Positions 1 through 7,733 of a stretch of 13,947 nt of DNA are shown one piece after another (within the stretch, counting starts at the first letter, position 1; the number at the start of each line of letters is the position of its first letter). The notes under the pieces are model-generated. The model ran no database searches. It worked only from the letters and a program-made list of their open reading frames with translations, and was not told the origin of the DNA. The DNA comes from Verrucomicrobiales bacterium (GTDB lineage Bacteria > Verrucomicrobiota > Verrucomicrobiia > Limisphaerales > SXQI01), in the NCBI GenBank assembly GCA_005793025.1, contig SXQI01000150.1, positions 1 through 13,947 of the forward strand, written 5' to 3'. Made by a program: the position numbers and the translations under genes.

Positions 1-1
1 A

Positions 2-1174
2 CCTTACCTGCACCCGGTGAAAGACTCCACAGGTCAGGTGACATTGACGGAGGACAAACCTGCCGACCATCCGTGGCAGCACGGAATTTTCACAGGATTG
101 CATCAGGTGAACGGGCAAGATTTCTGGACGGAAAAAGAGGGTCAGCAACGGTTTGTGCGGTTGACCGACATTGTGCAGGAGCAGGACCACGCTGGGTGGC
201 GAAGTGTTTCTGAATGGGTCACGCCGAAGGGGGAAGTTGTGCTGGAAGAATCGCAAACAATTACGGTTTCTCTGCCCACGACCGCGAATACTTATAGCCT
301 CGATATTGACTGGACACTGGAAGCTCGCGAGGCTGCAGTCAAGATTGGTCGATATGATTTCGGTGGTCTTGCCGTGAGGATGGCGTTCGACCCTGCGCAC
401 CAGGTTTTGAACTCGAACGGGGCAACCAACAAAACCGCGAGTGGACAGAGGGCAACATGGAGCGACGTAAGCCGACGCTTCGGGACAAACACCTATGGGA
501 TCGCACTCCTAGATCATCCAGCGAATCTAGGCTACCCATCGACTTGGCGTGTGGATAGCTATGGGTTCATCAATCCCAGTCCCTCAATCCAAGGCGATTG
601 GAGTCTCGATGCTCACCAATCCCGAACGTTCCACTATCGTGCAGTGGTTCACCAAGGCGCAGGGGATTTGGCGAAACTCACGGCGGATACCAAAACTTTT
701 GCAGCAAGCCGAACCGTTGCAGCGACAACTCCGAAACCTCCACGAACAGACGGAGAGTCGATTGCGCTCTGGGCACCGGCATGGAATCTAGTGGCTCCTC
801 AATTCGAGAATACTCCCCGAAAATTACCTACCCACTTGGAGCGAGCGAATGTTCTGATGACACACCCGTTCTCCAGAGAAAAGGGATCTGCATTTGAGCG
901 GAACCTCGATGTGCCACTTGGGAAAAAAACCGGACTGATCATCGATGTCGCCAGCCATGACGAAGGCGATTGGGAGCTCCGAATTATCGCGAATGGGCAA
1001 CTCCTAAAAAAAGAGATCATTAACTCGACTGCTGATCGTTGGAAAAAAATAACTGTGGATCTCTCCTCGTTTGCGGGAAAGAAAATCACGTTGCGAGCCG
1101 AGAACTTCGCGAACGGTTGGATCAACGAATTTGGTTACTGGGGCCGTTTGGAAGTCAAATCCACCGCTCCATAG
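2..1174 (+). CDS. DUF6807 (PmoA-like) family protein with C-terminal sandwich domain, 5'-truncated
   Basis: The reading frame is open to the left edge (it reads PYLHPVKDSTG from base 2), so the gene begins outside the window and the GTG at 17 is not its start. The first ~220 visible residues match the DUF6807 family, once called PmoA-like: PYLHPV, then DHPWQHGIF, which corresponds to the family's DHPHHRG-type motif, then an all-beta region with FGGLAVR. Roughly the last 90 residues (from LDVPLGKKTGL to NEFGYWGRLEV) look like a galactose-binding or NPCBM-like beta-sandwich, with the pattern W-x-x-I-T-V-D-L-S-x-x-A-G-K. Known DUF6807 proteins are mostly found in carbohydrate-degrading Planctomycetes, Verrucomicrobia and Bacteroidetes; the biochemical activity is not established, and the link to methane oxidation in the old name is not meaningful. 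I infer an extracytoplasmic, sugar-related role. The signal peptide, if any, is outside the window. The stop is TAG at 1172-1174. Confidence 0.82.
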   Translation, partial: PYLHPVKDSTGQVTLTEDKPADHPWQHGIFTGLHQVNGQDFWTEKEGQQRFVRLTDIVQEQDHAGWRSVSEWVTPKGEVVLEESQTITVSLPTTANTYSLDIDWTLEAREAAVKIGRYDFGGLAVRMAFDPAHQVLNSNGATNKTASGQRATWSDVSRRFGTNTYGIALLDHPANLGYPSTWRVDSYGFINPSPSIQGDWSLDAHQSRTFHYRAVVHQGAGDLAKLTADTKTFAASRTVAATTPKPPRTDGESIALWAPAWNLVAPQFENTPRKLPTHLERANVLMTHPFSREKGSAFERNLDVPLGKKTGLIIDVASHDEGDWELRIIANGQLLKKEIINSTADRWKKITVDLSSFAGKKITLRAENFANGWINEFGYWGRLEVKSTAP

Positions 1175-1185
1175 GGGGTGTTGGA

Positions 1186-1231
1186 TGCGACACCATTTTT
1201 GGTGACATCGCAGGGGGCTTTACCTGTTTTT
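1186..1231 (+). terminator. Weak terminator-like hairpin after the DUF6807 gene
   Basis: TGCGACACC (1186-1194) pairs with GGTG (1201-1204) and TCGCA (1208-1212), leaving a 3-nt ACA bulge and a loop of ATTTTT. About 13 nt downstream are two T runs (1227-1231 and 1238-1242). This position, just after the stop of the upstream gene, suits a terminator. However, the T run does not directly follow the stem and the stem is bulged, so it is weaker than the one at 5888. It may instead be part of a leader structure or have no function. Confidence 0.3.
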
Positions 1232-1255
1232 AAAGGGTTTTTGGGGCATTTAATG

Positions 1256-1396
1256 TCCAGATCCTAGGAATCGAACCTAAGGGTCTAGAAGTTTCCTTGT
1301 TTATAGAACCTGCGAAGCTACAGAATCCCTTCTGTTACCAACGATCTGTTTAGCAACTTTTTCCTCAAAGATGCGTATCTGCGTCTCGTGGTCTGG
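1256..1396 (-). ncRNA. Candidate tRNA-like structured RNA (T-arm plus acceptor strand), or tRNA remnant
   Basis: Read on the minus strand, 1280-1264 forms a canonical tRNA T-arm: stem TTAGG, loop TTCGATT, stem CCTAG (five pairs, one G-U), with the universal TTCRA loop. It is followed by a seven-base acceptor-type strand GATCTGG (1263-1257) and a discriminator-like A at 1256, with no encoded CCA. A matching 5' strand CCAGACC lies at 1396-1390 and gives six of seven pairs. Between them the minus strand can form ACAGAA-GGGA-TTCTGT (1335-1320), a 6-bp stem with a GNRA loop, and GTTGC/GTAAC. At about 141 nt it is too long for a tRNA and lacks a recognisable D-arm or anticodon arm; it is far shorter than a normal tmRNA and shows no tag reading frame. 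Options are a tRNA 3' remnant, a Y-RNA-like (YrlA) RNA with a tRNA-like module, or chance. No terminator is evident on this strand. The T-arm is seen directly; the rest is inference. Confidence 0.3.
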
Positions 1397-1447
1397 GTGC
1401 CGCTTTTTTGCGATGGTATCAGCTAACAACAAACCTAGGAAACTCGA

Positions 1448-4400
1448 ATGAAAACAAAAAGTCTGCACGTTCTCGCTGCGGTGATGGCGAGTGCGTGCGT
1501 GTCGATGGCTCAGGCCGTCCCAGGCACTCCGGAAGAAAACGGATTGAACCCAAAAGGTCCTACCGTCTTCTTGAACCTGCCCTCAGTGCACAATAACGAG
1601 AACTCAGAGAGCCTCGGGATTGCGGTGAGTGGGACGGGGAACGTGATCGTGGGATGGGAAGACGATGGTGATGGGATTACCGATATGGAATCGGTATGGA
1701 CCATTCTCGATCCTATCGGAGGTTATGTTACACCCGAAACTGATCAGACCTCCTTGCTCCCGGATTACACAGGTCAGGTTGTGAGGAACCGATTTTTATC
1801 GTATTTCCGTGCAGACGGCACCGCGACCTCAGGTCGGACTTCATGGGGGCCAAAAATTAAGGCCGATCCTTGGGGGAACAACGTAGGAATGGGAGCGACA
1901 TCATTCGAGCTAGGTGTTGACGTCGAGGCATTTGCTGAGATCCAGAACGACGCAGGCGGCGGCGGCGACTTCCCTTCAGTTCAGTTGCTCACCGGAACCG
2001 GTTCGCCTTTGGGAATCGTGAGTGGTGTGAGCGATGCTAATGCGGAAACCGCTGGGGATATCCGGATTGGCGATTGGGACTTCCTCAAGACTGGGAATAT
2101 CGTAATCGTGGGTGAGAGTCGTCAGAACGATGACCTGACCGAAAAATTCGGAGGCGCAGCACCGCTAAGGCATGCTGCGTATCGCGTAGTAACCCCTGCA
2201 GGAGTGGAGGTCAAAGCCTACAGCTTGGTGAGTGAGTTCACTGAAAAAGTGGAAATGTGGCACGGAGTCGGTGTCACGGCGAATGGATTCGCGGTGCGAT
2301 TCGCGCAAAATGGAGCAGGCACGGTCCGGTTGTTTGATAACGCCGGCAATCCTACCAGCACCAACATTAACCTCGCTGAAGCGACCGGGTATGCCCTCGC
2401 GGGTGCCGGTGGTCGCGGTGATAGCGTTGGTTTCCACGGTAACGGTAAGGATGCCTACGTGGTTGCAACCTCGGGAACAGATGCGAACGGTCCTCAAGTG
2501 TGGGTGACGGTTATCAACGCGAATGGAACGATTCGTTATTCGAAACCAGCGATTACAGACGTAGTTTTGACGAATCCGGGACGATTGGACGCGGCGATCG
2601 ACGCTAGCGGCCGCGTGGTCGTGGCATTTACCGATGCGGGCTTCACAGGTCAACACATCGTCCTCGGGCGTGTTTTGAAAGCGGATGGATCCCCTGAATC
2701 GGGAACGTTCTGGGTGAGCGAACTCGAATCCCCCGAAACATTTGCGAGTTACTCGGCAGAAAATCCGAGGGTTGCATGGCGCGATGGGTTGGTGGCGTTT
2801 ACTTGGTTGAGCAAAAACAGCCCGGAAGTGTCGCTCGTGAGTGGTGAAGTGGTCCAAGTAGTTGCAGTTCGGCTGTTCGGAACCTTTAGACCGGGAAGTG
2901 CCGAAGGGGTCGGATTGACACGTATTGTCAAGGACACTCCATTAATCATCCCTGCTGGAAATGCCTTGGGTAACTGGGAACCAAACGCAAGTGTGATCGG
3001 CACCAGCACGTTCCTTATCGAGGGGAACACGTTCACCGTCGAAGATGGTGTGACTTCGGATTCGATGCAACGGTATGTCGTTGCCATTCAACCTGCCGCA
3101 GGTGGAACAATGCGTCTAGGTGATGCATTCCATGGGGATGACGGCAAACCTTTCCAAGGCCAAATCAACTACTCCCGCCAAAACGGGAACCCTGGGCGCG
3201 TGGCTGGTGACAAACGCCCCGGAGCCAAAAACTTCGTTGTGGGTGGAGAAGCCTCCCCGCACTTGGTCGAGCAATTCCAATCAGACGGTCGCTGGACGCT
3301 TGGTTTTGATCGTCTTGGAGACGGACGTTATGGAACAGTTCAGGCCTACTCCTTGGACACAACCACACTGGCGCAGACACCCCTCCATAAAGCTTTGGAT
3401 TCCGCCAACGGCCGCCTGACAGAAGGTGCCGCACCCGGAAATCAAATCGGCCGTTTTGGTGGAGACCTCGCGTTCCTCGACAATGGTAATTACGTGGCCA
3501 TGGTGCAGGATAACTCGAGGGTGCGTAATCCTGATGGAAATGCATCGGTTGCCACTATTTTCGCACCGGACGGAACTGTGGTGACAGAGTCCTTCAAAAT
3601 CGCGAATGGTGATATTTGGTGCAACCTCGCTGCCTACAAAGGTGGGTTTGCGGTGCGTGCTGGTGGCGTGATTTATTTCTTCGACAATGCTGGTGTCGCC
3701 ACCGGGACTGCCGATCAATCCACCTCCGGTGCCGCGTTCGATCGCGGTCGTGGCGATGGGACACGCCTCTTCGGGCACATCAACAGCCCCTACGTTTACT
3801 TGGCTGGGAAACTGACAACTGGTGCGATCGTTCAGGTTGCGGCTTGGGATTCCCGCGACAAATCATTCGTAGCCGTCTCTGACGTCAGCGAAGCGAGTTT
3901 CGCGGGCAATGCGGATCGCGTCAACGGAGCCGTGGATGCGTTGAACCGTTTGACCGTATCGTGGGTCAGCTTACCCGCTGGCTACATCAAGCAGCAAGTT
4001 GCAGCACGAGTATTCCAATTGGATGGCGTGGCGAAAACGTTCAAACCATTGACACCAAGCTTCTTGGCCTTCATCAACGCCTCGAACGGCGATACCATCC
4101 GCTCGGTGGGTATGACTGTGGCGATGACCACAAAACAAATCATGATCGCCGCGAAAGGTGAGATCAACCGTGATAACAAACCGGACGAAGGTGCAAACAC
4201 ACCTAACGAGGTGAACTTTTATACCGTGTTGAGCCATCCAGTTCCCGCAGAAGATCCCACACCGATCGCAACCTCCAAGCAAACGAAACCAGCCCTCGCT
4301 CAGGATAGCGGGGTTGCTCCGTTGGGTGGCACGGTCTATGTGAATCCTCCCAACAGCACCCTGAACAATGACAACAGCGAAGCACTAGGTGTGGCGGTTC

Positions 4401-5866
4401 TATCGAATGGTAACGTCGTCGTGAGTTGGGAAGATGACGGCGATGACCTGGGTGACCAAGAAGCGGTTTGGACGATCTTCTCTCCGAGCGGAGTGTCCCT
4501 CACCCCTCTTACCACGATCACAACCATCGATCCAAACTTCGCTGGTCAATCAATCCAATCACGTTTCCTATCCTACTTCCGGACGGATGGATCCGCTATC
4601 TCGGGTCGCACCTCATGGGGACCAAAGATCAAGGGGAACCTCTTCGGGGCTGGATTCGGGATGGGTGCAACCTCGTTCGATCTCGGTTTGGAGATTCCCG
4701 AATTTGCCGCAATCAATAACAACGCTGCAGGAGAAAACGCTGGTGACTTCCCAGCGGTTCAATTGCTGAGCAACGACGGTGCAGCCAAGGGTATCGTTTC
4801 CGGGCTGTCGGACGACTATGCCGAGCGTGATGGCGACGTTCGCATCGGTGACTGGGATTACCTGTCGAACGGCAATCTCGTCATCGTGGGTGAAAGCCGT
4901 CAAAGGGATGACTTAGTCAACCTTTACGGCGGAGCCGGTCCTGCGAACCACGGACTTGTCGCCATCGTCAAACCCGATGGAACCGAAGTGAAGCCCATCC
5001 AGTTGCTCAGCTCCGCTCCAGTTAAAGTCGAGATCTGGCACGGAACAGCGGTCACTGCAAACGGTTTTGCTGTGCGCTACGCTGCGGAGGGCCGGGCGAA
5101 GCTTCGCCTGTTCACCAACGCTGGTGATCCTGTCGGAGCCGAACTCGATGCCGCTACCGTGACTGGGAGTGAAATCTCCGCAGGTGGTGGTCGCGGTGAA
5201 GGTGTCGGATTCCACGGGAACGGCAAGGACGCCTATGTGCTCGCGACTGCAGGTGCGGGTGAGATCTGGGTGGCCGTTTTGAACGCCGATGGGACGAAAC
5301 GTTGGGCTCATACGCTCTCCGGCGATACAGGTCTCCCTCATGGAGCCGTCGGACGAGTGGATGCTGCTATTGATGCTTCAGGCCGAGTAGCCGTCGTTTA
5401 CACTGATACAGCTGCGACTGCAGCGGTAGGTGGCACGGCTTCCTTGACCTTGGGTCGCCTCTTCGATGCGACGGGAGCTCCAATTGGCGGTGTATTCCAA
5501 GTCAGTGAAACAGAGCTACCGACTGCCGAAGTTCTCGCAACGTCGAACGCTCGAGTTGATTGGCGCGGTAATACCCTCTCGGTGATCTGGTTGAGCAAAA
5601 ATCAACTTGCTGACAATCCCGATGCTAAACAAGTCATCGCCATGCGGACCTTCAACGTCCCCGGCGGCGTGGTTGTGGTGACTCCAACGGTTTCTGTCGC
5701 CTCCAATGGAGACGGAAGTCTGAACATCACCTTCACCGGAACTCTCCAAGAATCGAGCACTGTCAATGGATCTTACTCAGCAGTCGCTGGCGCAGTAAGT
5801 CCTCTCAAGGTGACTCCGGGTGCTGGATCGGGAGCTAAGTTCTACCGAGCAACCGCAGGACAATAA
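1448..5866 (+). CDS. Very large exported protein with three related repeat units and FYRA-type C-terminal domain
   Basis: This 1472-aa protein has no function I recognise. Residues 1-24 form a Sec signal peptide (MKTKS, hydrophobic core, cleavage near AQA). Residues ~35-482 and ~960-1406 are clear homologues: both contain a WEDDGD motif (residues ~69 and ~993), RFLSYFR, SGRTSWGPKIK, GMGATSF, IGDWDxL, GNxVIVGESRQ, TANGFAVR, VGFHGNGKDAYV and R(L/V)DAAIDASGRV. The region between, ~600-930, is a more diverged third copy. The repeated G-N-V-V-V/W-E-D strands suggest beta-propeller-like folds, and the acidic WEDDGD loops could bind calcium; both are inferences. Residues ~1413-1472 end in the pattern STVNGSY...SPLKVTP...KFYRA, a C-terminal domain common on secreted verrucomicrobial proteins. 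The ATG at 1448 has an AGGA ribosome-binding site (1437-1440). There is no LPXTG or PEP-CTERM anchor. The gene is probably monocistronic, since a strong terminator follows. Confidence 0.8.
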   Translation: MKTKSLHVLAAVMASACVSMAQAVPGTPEENGLNPKGPTVFLNLPSVHNNENSESLGIAVSGTGNVIVGWEDDGDGITDMESVWTILDPIGGYVTPETDQTSLLPDYTGQVVRNRFLSYFRADGTATSGRTSWGPKIKADPWGNNVGMGATSFELGVDVEAFAEIQNDAGGGGDFPSVQLLTGTGSPLGIVSGVSDANAETAGDIRIGDWDFLKTGNIVIVGESRQNDDLTEKFGGAAPLRHAAYRVVTPAGVEVKAYSLVSEFTEKVEMWHGVGVTANGFAVRFAQNGAGTVRLFDNAGNPTSTNINLAEATGYALAGAGGRGDSVGFHGNGKDAYVVATSGTDANGPQVWVTVINANGTIRYSKPAITDVVLTNPGRLDAAIDASGRVVVAFTDAGFTGQHIVLGRVLKADGSPESGTFWVSELESPETFASYSAENPRVAWRDGLVAFTWLSKNSPEVSLVSGEVVQVVAVRLFGTFRPGSAEGVGLTRIVKDTPLIIPAGNALGNWEPNASVIGTSTFLIEGNTFTVEDGVTSDSMQRYVVAIQPAAGGTMRLGDAFHGDDGKPFQGQINYSRQNGNPGRVAGDKRPGAKNFVVGGEASPHLVEQFQSDGRWTLGFDRLGDGRYGTVQAYSLDTTTLAQTPLHKALDSANGRLTEGAAPGNQIGRFGGDLAFLDNGNYVAMVQDNSRVRNPDGNASVATIFAPDGTVVTESFKIANGDIWCNLAAYKGGFAVRAGGVIYFFDNAGVATGTADQSTSGAAFDRGRGDGTRLFGHINSPYVYLAGKLTTGAIVQVAAWDSRDKSFVAVSDVSEASFAGNADRVNGAVDALNRLTVSWVSLPAGYIKQQVAARVFQLDGVAKTFKPLTPSFLAFINASNGDTIRSVGMTVAMTTKQIMIAAKGEINRDNKPDEGANTPNEVNFYTVLSHPVPAEDPTPIATSKQTKPALAQDSGVAPLGGTVYVNPPNSTLNNDNSEALGVAVLSNGNVVVSWEDDGDDLGDQEAVWTIFSPSGVSLTPLTTITTIDPNFAGQSIQSRFLSYFRTDGSAISGRTSWGPKIKGNLFGAGFGMGATSFDLGLEIPEFAAINNNAAGENAGDFPAVQLLSNDGAAKGIVSGLSDDYAERDGDVRIGDWDYLSNGNLVIVGESRQRDDLVNLYGGAGPANHGLVAIVKPDGTEVKPIQLLSSAPVKVEIWHGTAVTANGFAVRYAAEGRAKLRLFTNAGDPVGAELDAATVTGSEISAGGGRGEGVGFHGNGKDAYVLATAGAGEIWVAVLNADGTKRWAHTLSGDTGLPHGAVGRVDAAIDASGRVAVVYTDTAATAAVGGTASLTLGRLFDATGAPIGGVFQVSETELPTAEVLATSNARVDWRGNTLSVIWLSKNQLADNPDAKQVIAMRTFNVPGGVVVVTPTVSVASNGDGSLNITFTGTLQESSTVNGSYSAVAGAVSPLKVTPGAGSGAKFYRATAGQ
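1550..2888 (+). repeat. Repeat unit A of the large exported protein
   Basis: Approximate bounds (residues ~35-480). Landmarks in order are WEDDGD, RFLSYFR, SGRTSWGPKIK, GMGATSFELG, GDWDFLKTGNIVIVGE, TANGFAVR, GRGDSVGFHGNGKDAYV, RLDAAIDASGRV and WLSKN. Landmarks shared with unit C are offset by a nearly constant 924-927 residues, so the two copies are collinear with few indels. Confidence 0.85.
3250..4240 (+). repeat. Diverged repeat unit B of the large exported protein
   Basis: Approximate bounds (residues ~602-931). The unit is much less similar but keeps the same order of landmarks: GGDLAFLDNGNYVAMVQD (compare GDWDFLKTGNIVIVGE), GGFAVRAGGVIYFFDNAG (compare NGFAVR...LFDNAG), DRGRGDG...YVYLAGK (compare GRGDSVGF...AYVVAT), RVNGAVDALNRLTVSWVS (compare RLDAAIDASGRVVVAFTD) and AARVFQLDG (compare LGRVLKADG). 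Its start is unclear because the WEDDGD and SGRTSWGPKIK blocks are missing or unrecognisable. Confidence 0.6.
4322..5665 (+). repeat. Repeat unit C of the large exported protein
   Basis: Approximate bounds (residues ~959-1406). It repeats unit A block for block: WEDDGDD, RFLSYFR, SGRTSWGPKIKG, GMGATSFDLG, GDWDYLSNGNLVIVGE, TANGFAVR, GRGEGVGFHGNGKDAYV, RVDAAIDASGRV and WLSKN. The DNA differs at most synonymous positions, so the duplication is old rather than a recent tandem copy or an assembly artefact. Confidence 0.85.
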
Positions 5867-5887
5867 GAGTTCAAGAAGTTTAAGCAA

Positions 5888-5927
5888 AGCAGCCCGTTTG
5901 CGAGAGCAAGCGGGCTGCTCTTTTTTT
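5888..5927 (+). terminator. Strong rho-independent terminator of the large exported-protein gene
   Basis: AGCAGCCCGTTTGC (5888-5901) pairs with GCAAGCGGGCTGCT (5906-5919) as a 14-bp stem with a single G-U pair. The loop is a GAGA tetraloop (GNRA type) and a run of seven T follows at 5921-5927. It starts 21 nt after the stop codon of the large gene and so isolates that gene from the protease gene downstream. Confidence 0.95.
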
Positions 5928-5940
5928 GCACCGAGTCAAC

Positions 5941-5958
5941 TTTCGAAAGGTGTCGAAA
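5941..5958. promoter_or_regulatory. Inverted repeat upstream of the protease gene, with a -10-like box close to its ATG
   Basis: TTTCGA (5941-5946) and TCGAAA (5953-5958) form a perfect 6-bp inverted repeat separated by AAGGTG. It lies between the preceding terminator and the protease start. A -10-like TATAGA at 5974-5979 ends only 9 nt before the ATG at 5989, and no Shine-Dalgarno is seen. If that box is used, the mRNA would be almost leaderless and the repeat would sit around or upstream of the -35 region, a normal operator position. This rests on sequence pattern only. Confidence 0.3.
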
Positions 5959-5988
5959 CGAGCGACTAGTTTTTATAGAATCATTCGC

Positions 5989-6771
5989 ATGGTGTTTTTG
6001 CAAAAACTTCGGGGTCTTGCGTTGCTTGTCGTTGCATTGGGTTTGGTATGGCAGGGACATGCGGATGAAGCTTTTGTAGAAACCTTAGAGGCTACGTGCC
6101 GTGTGACGCACGACGGGCATTCCGGCACTGGTTTTTTTGTCCGCAACGCCAAAGCTGTTTATTTGGTGACCGCGGCTCATCTCCTCGAAAAATCGAATAA
6201 ACCCGAATGTCGGATGATCCTCCGGGGCCGAGAAACAAACGGAGTTCTCAGTCGCCAAGAAATCGTGATCCTTATTAGAAAGGATGGTCAGCCACTCTGG
6301 AAGAAGCACGCGAGCGAGGATATCGCGGCTTTGCAGGTAGAAATTCCGTCACAGATCGAAATGAAGCCGATCCGACTTGATCGAATTCTCAAGGCTTCCG
6401 CAGGGGGGATCAGCGAAGTCAAACTGGGGCAGACGGTTTGGCTCCCGGGTTACCCTGCTCAACTCGAAGCAAATTCGACGGGGTGGCCAGTGCTTCGTCA
6501 GGGAACGATTGCCTCCCACCCTCTCTCTCCCGTCGCCAAGATTCCAACGATGTTGATTGATATCCGGAGTTGGGGAGGAGATAGCGGTGCGCCCCTTTTC
6601 ACGATGATCAAAGGGACGCCTCATATTGCGGGGATGATCGTTGGAATGCACCGTCAAACCGAGCACACGACTTCTGCGTTCGAGGAACGGACCATTCATA
6701 CCCCCTTAGGTTTAGCAATTGCAGTCCAAGGCAATGTGGTGGCCCAGACTGTGGCCCTGTTCGAGCGTTGA
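5989..6771 (+). CDS. Secreted trypsin-like serine protease
   Basis: The 260-aa product has a signal peptide at residues 1-25 (MVFLQKLRGL, a long hydrophobic stretch, cleavage likely after QGHA) and a chymotrypsin/trypsin-like (S1/HtrA-type) fold. The catalytic triad is visible: His64 in VTAAHLL, Asp111 in SEDIAALQV and Ser199 in WGGDSGAPL. GTGFFVR before the His and HIAGMIVGM after the Ser also fit the family. No PDZ domain follows, so this is a protease-only protein, unlike typical DegP/HtrA. It should act in the periplasm or outside the cell; the substrate is unknown. The frame stays open upstream to a TTG at 5926, but that overlaps the terminator and would bury the signal peptide, so the ATG at 5989 is preferred. 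The gene is convergent with the LysR gene, with 28 nt between the stops and no clear shared terminator. Confidence 0.85.
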   Translation: MVFLQKLRGLALLVVALGLVWQGHADEAFVETLEATCRVTHDGHSGTGFFVRNAKAVYLVTAAHLLEKSNKPECRMILRGRETNGVLSRQEIVILIRKDGQPLWKKHASEDIAALQVEIPSQIEMKPIRLDRILKASAGGISEVKLGQTVWLPGYPAQLEANSTGWPVLRQGTIASHPLSPVAKIPTMLIDIRSWGGDSGAPLFTMIKGTPHIAGMIVGMHRQTEHTTSAFEERTIHTPLGLAIAVQGNVVAQTVALFER

Positions 6772-6799
6772 ACCCAACGATTTGGGGTGGGGAACGCGT

Positions 6800-7723
6800 T
6801 TAGCTTGGAATTCGTTCCCCTTCCCTCTCCCAGAGTTTCCCCGAGTTTTTCCAATTGATCATCAATTCGCGGAATCGTTGTAAAGGCGGGGGATCCTCGT
6901 CCTCGTGCCAGACCAATACCAGGGGAACAAAAGCGGCTGGAGTGAGTGGCAGGAAACACAATGGGGAGGAAGGGCGGATCACGGAGTCGGTGACAACACC
7001 CCACCCTGAACCAGCCTCAACGTAGTTGAGCACCGTGCCGATCAAACTTGGGGTGTGCGAGAATCGAGGAATAAAACCCGCCCGCCGACAACCTGACATC
7101 ACCGCATCATGGAGCCCAATCCCCTCCCTCCGCGCAAGGACCACGAGGGGTTGGTTTTTTAATTCCAACCAAGGGATGGATGAGAGAGTGGCTAGCGGAT
7201 GAGTGCTTGGAATCGCTACCCCGAGAGGTTCCTCTCGTAACACAAGGGTTCGTAATCCCAGTGCACGATCCGTCAATACGGGTCGAGTCAATCCGGCAGA
7301 TAATCGCCGTTTGGCAACCATCTCCCACACACGCTCTGGTGTGCGTTCCTCCAAGTGAATCGTAACTTTGGGTGATCTAGCTCGAAACTCTTGAAGGACT
7401 CGACCCATGAAAGGTTCCGTGGGGGGACCGATGTAGCCGAGTCGTAATTCTCCTTCTTCACCTTGGGCTGTTCGCCGGACTCTTTGTATGGCCTCCTCCC
7501 AACGTTCAAAGATCGTCGCAGCTTCGCTAAGCAAAACCGCCCCAGCAGCGGTGAGGCGGACATGGTGGCGGGAACGATCGAGAGTCATCACACCCAAGAA
7601 GGCTTCCACCTCTTTTACAGCACGGCTCAGAGCGGGTTGAGCCACCCGAAGCCGACGAGCCGCACGAGAGAAGCTTTTCTCCTCAGCAACGGCTTGAAAA
7701 TAGCGGAGATGTCTGAGCTCCAT
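6800..7723 (-). CDS. LysR-family transcriptional regulator
   Basis: This 307-aa protein has the normal length and layout of a LysR-type regulator. Residues 1-60 form the winged helix-turn-helix (MELRHLRYFQAVAEEKSFSRAARRL, then AQPALSRAVKEVEAFLG), followed by the usual R-L-T-A-A-G segment and a linker helix. Residues ~90-295 form the two-lobed effector-binding domain (GELRLGYIG near its start, VEAGSGWGVV near the end). The common LFxR element is replaced by VMTLDRS, a small divergence. The gene is transcribed away from the antiporter gene at 7820, the classic arrangement in which a LysR protein controls its divergent neighbour and itself. The effector cannot be told from sequence; if the antiporter is the target, an ion, pH or osmotic cue is possible. 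No strong Shine-Dalgarno precedes the ATG. Confidence 0.9.
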   Translation of the reverse strand: MELRHLRYFQAVAEEKSFSRAARRLRVAQPALSRAVKEVEAFLGVMTLDRSRHHVRLTAAGAVLLSEAATIFERWEEAIQRVRRTAQGEEGELRLGYIGPPTEPFMGRVLQEFRARSPKVTIHLEERTPERVWEMVAKRRLSAGLTRPVLTDRALGLRTLVLREEPLGVAIPSTHPLATLSSIPWLELKNQPLVVLARREGIGLHDAVMSGCRRAGFIPRFSHTPSLIGTVLNYVEAGSGWGVVTDSVIRPSSPLCFLPLTPAAFVPLVLVWHEDEDPPPLQRFRELMINWKNSGKLWEREGERIPS

Positions 7724-7733
7724 GGCAAGATTG

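Noticed and set aside
1256..1396. tmRNA (ssrA) for the tRNA-like segment
   Set aside because: The length is less than half the usual, there is no tag reading frame, and the 5' end lacks the conserved tRNA-Ala-like sequence.
1408..1596. Small 62-codon gene overlapping the start of the large exported protein
   Set aside because: It is out of frame with the real gene, overlaps its signal-peptide coding region, and has low-complexity Arg/Ser-rich composition typical of a shadow.
2165..2857. A 230-codon open frame on the minus strand inside the large exported-protein gene
   Set aside because: It lies wholly antisense to a well-supported gene; its product has no domain-like composition and it has no ribosome-binding site. 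It is a shadow frame.
5683..5866. PEP-CTERM or LPXTG sorting signal at the end of the large exported protein
   Set aside because: There is no terminal hydrophobic helix with basic tail and no PEP or LPXTG motif; the end is a FYRA-type domain.
5926..5988. TTG start at 5926 for the serine protease
   Set aside because: It falls in the T run of the upstream terminator and would place 21 polar residues before an otherwise perfect signal peptide.
6772..6787. Hairpin CCCAA-CGAT-TTGGG between the convergent protease and LysR genes as a bidirectional terminator
   Set aside because: The stem is only five pairs and no T run follows on either strand.
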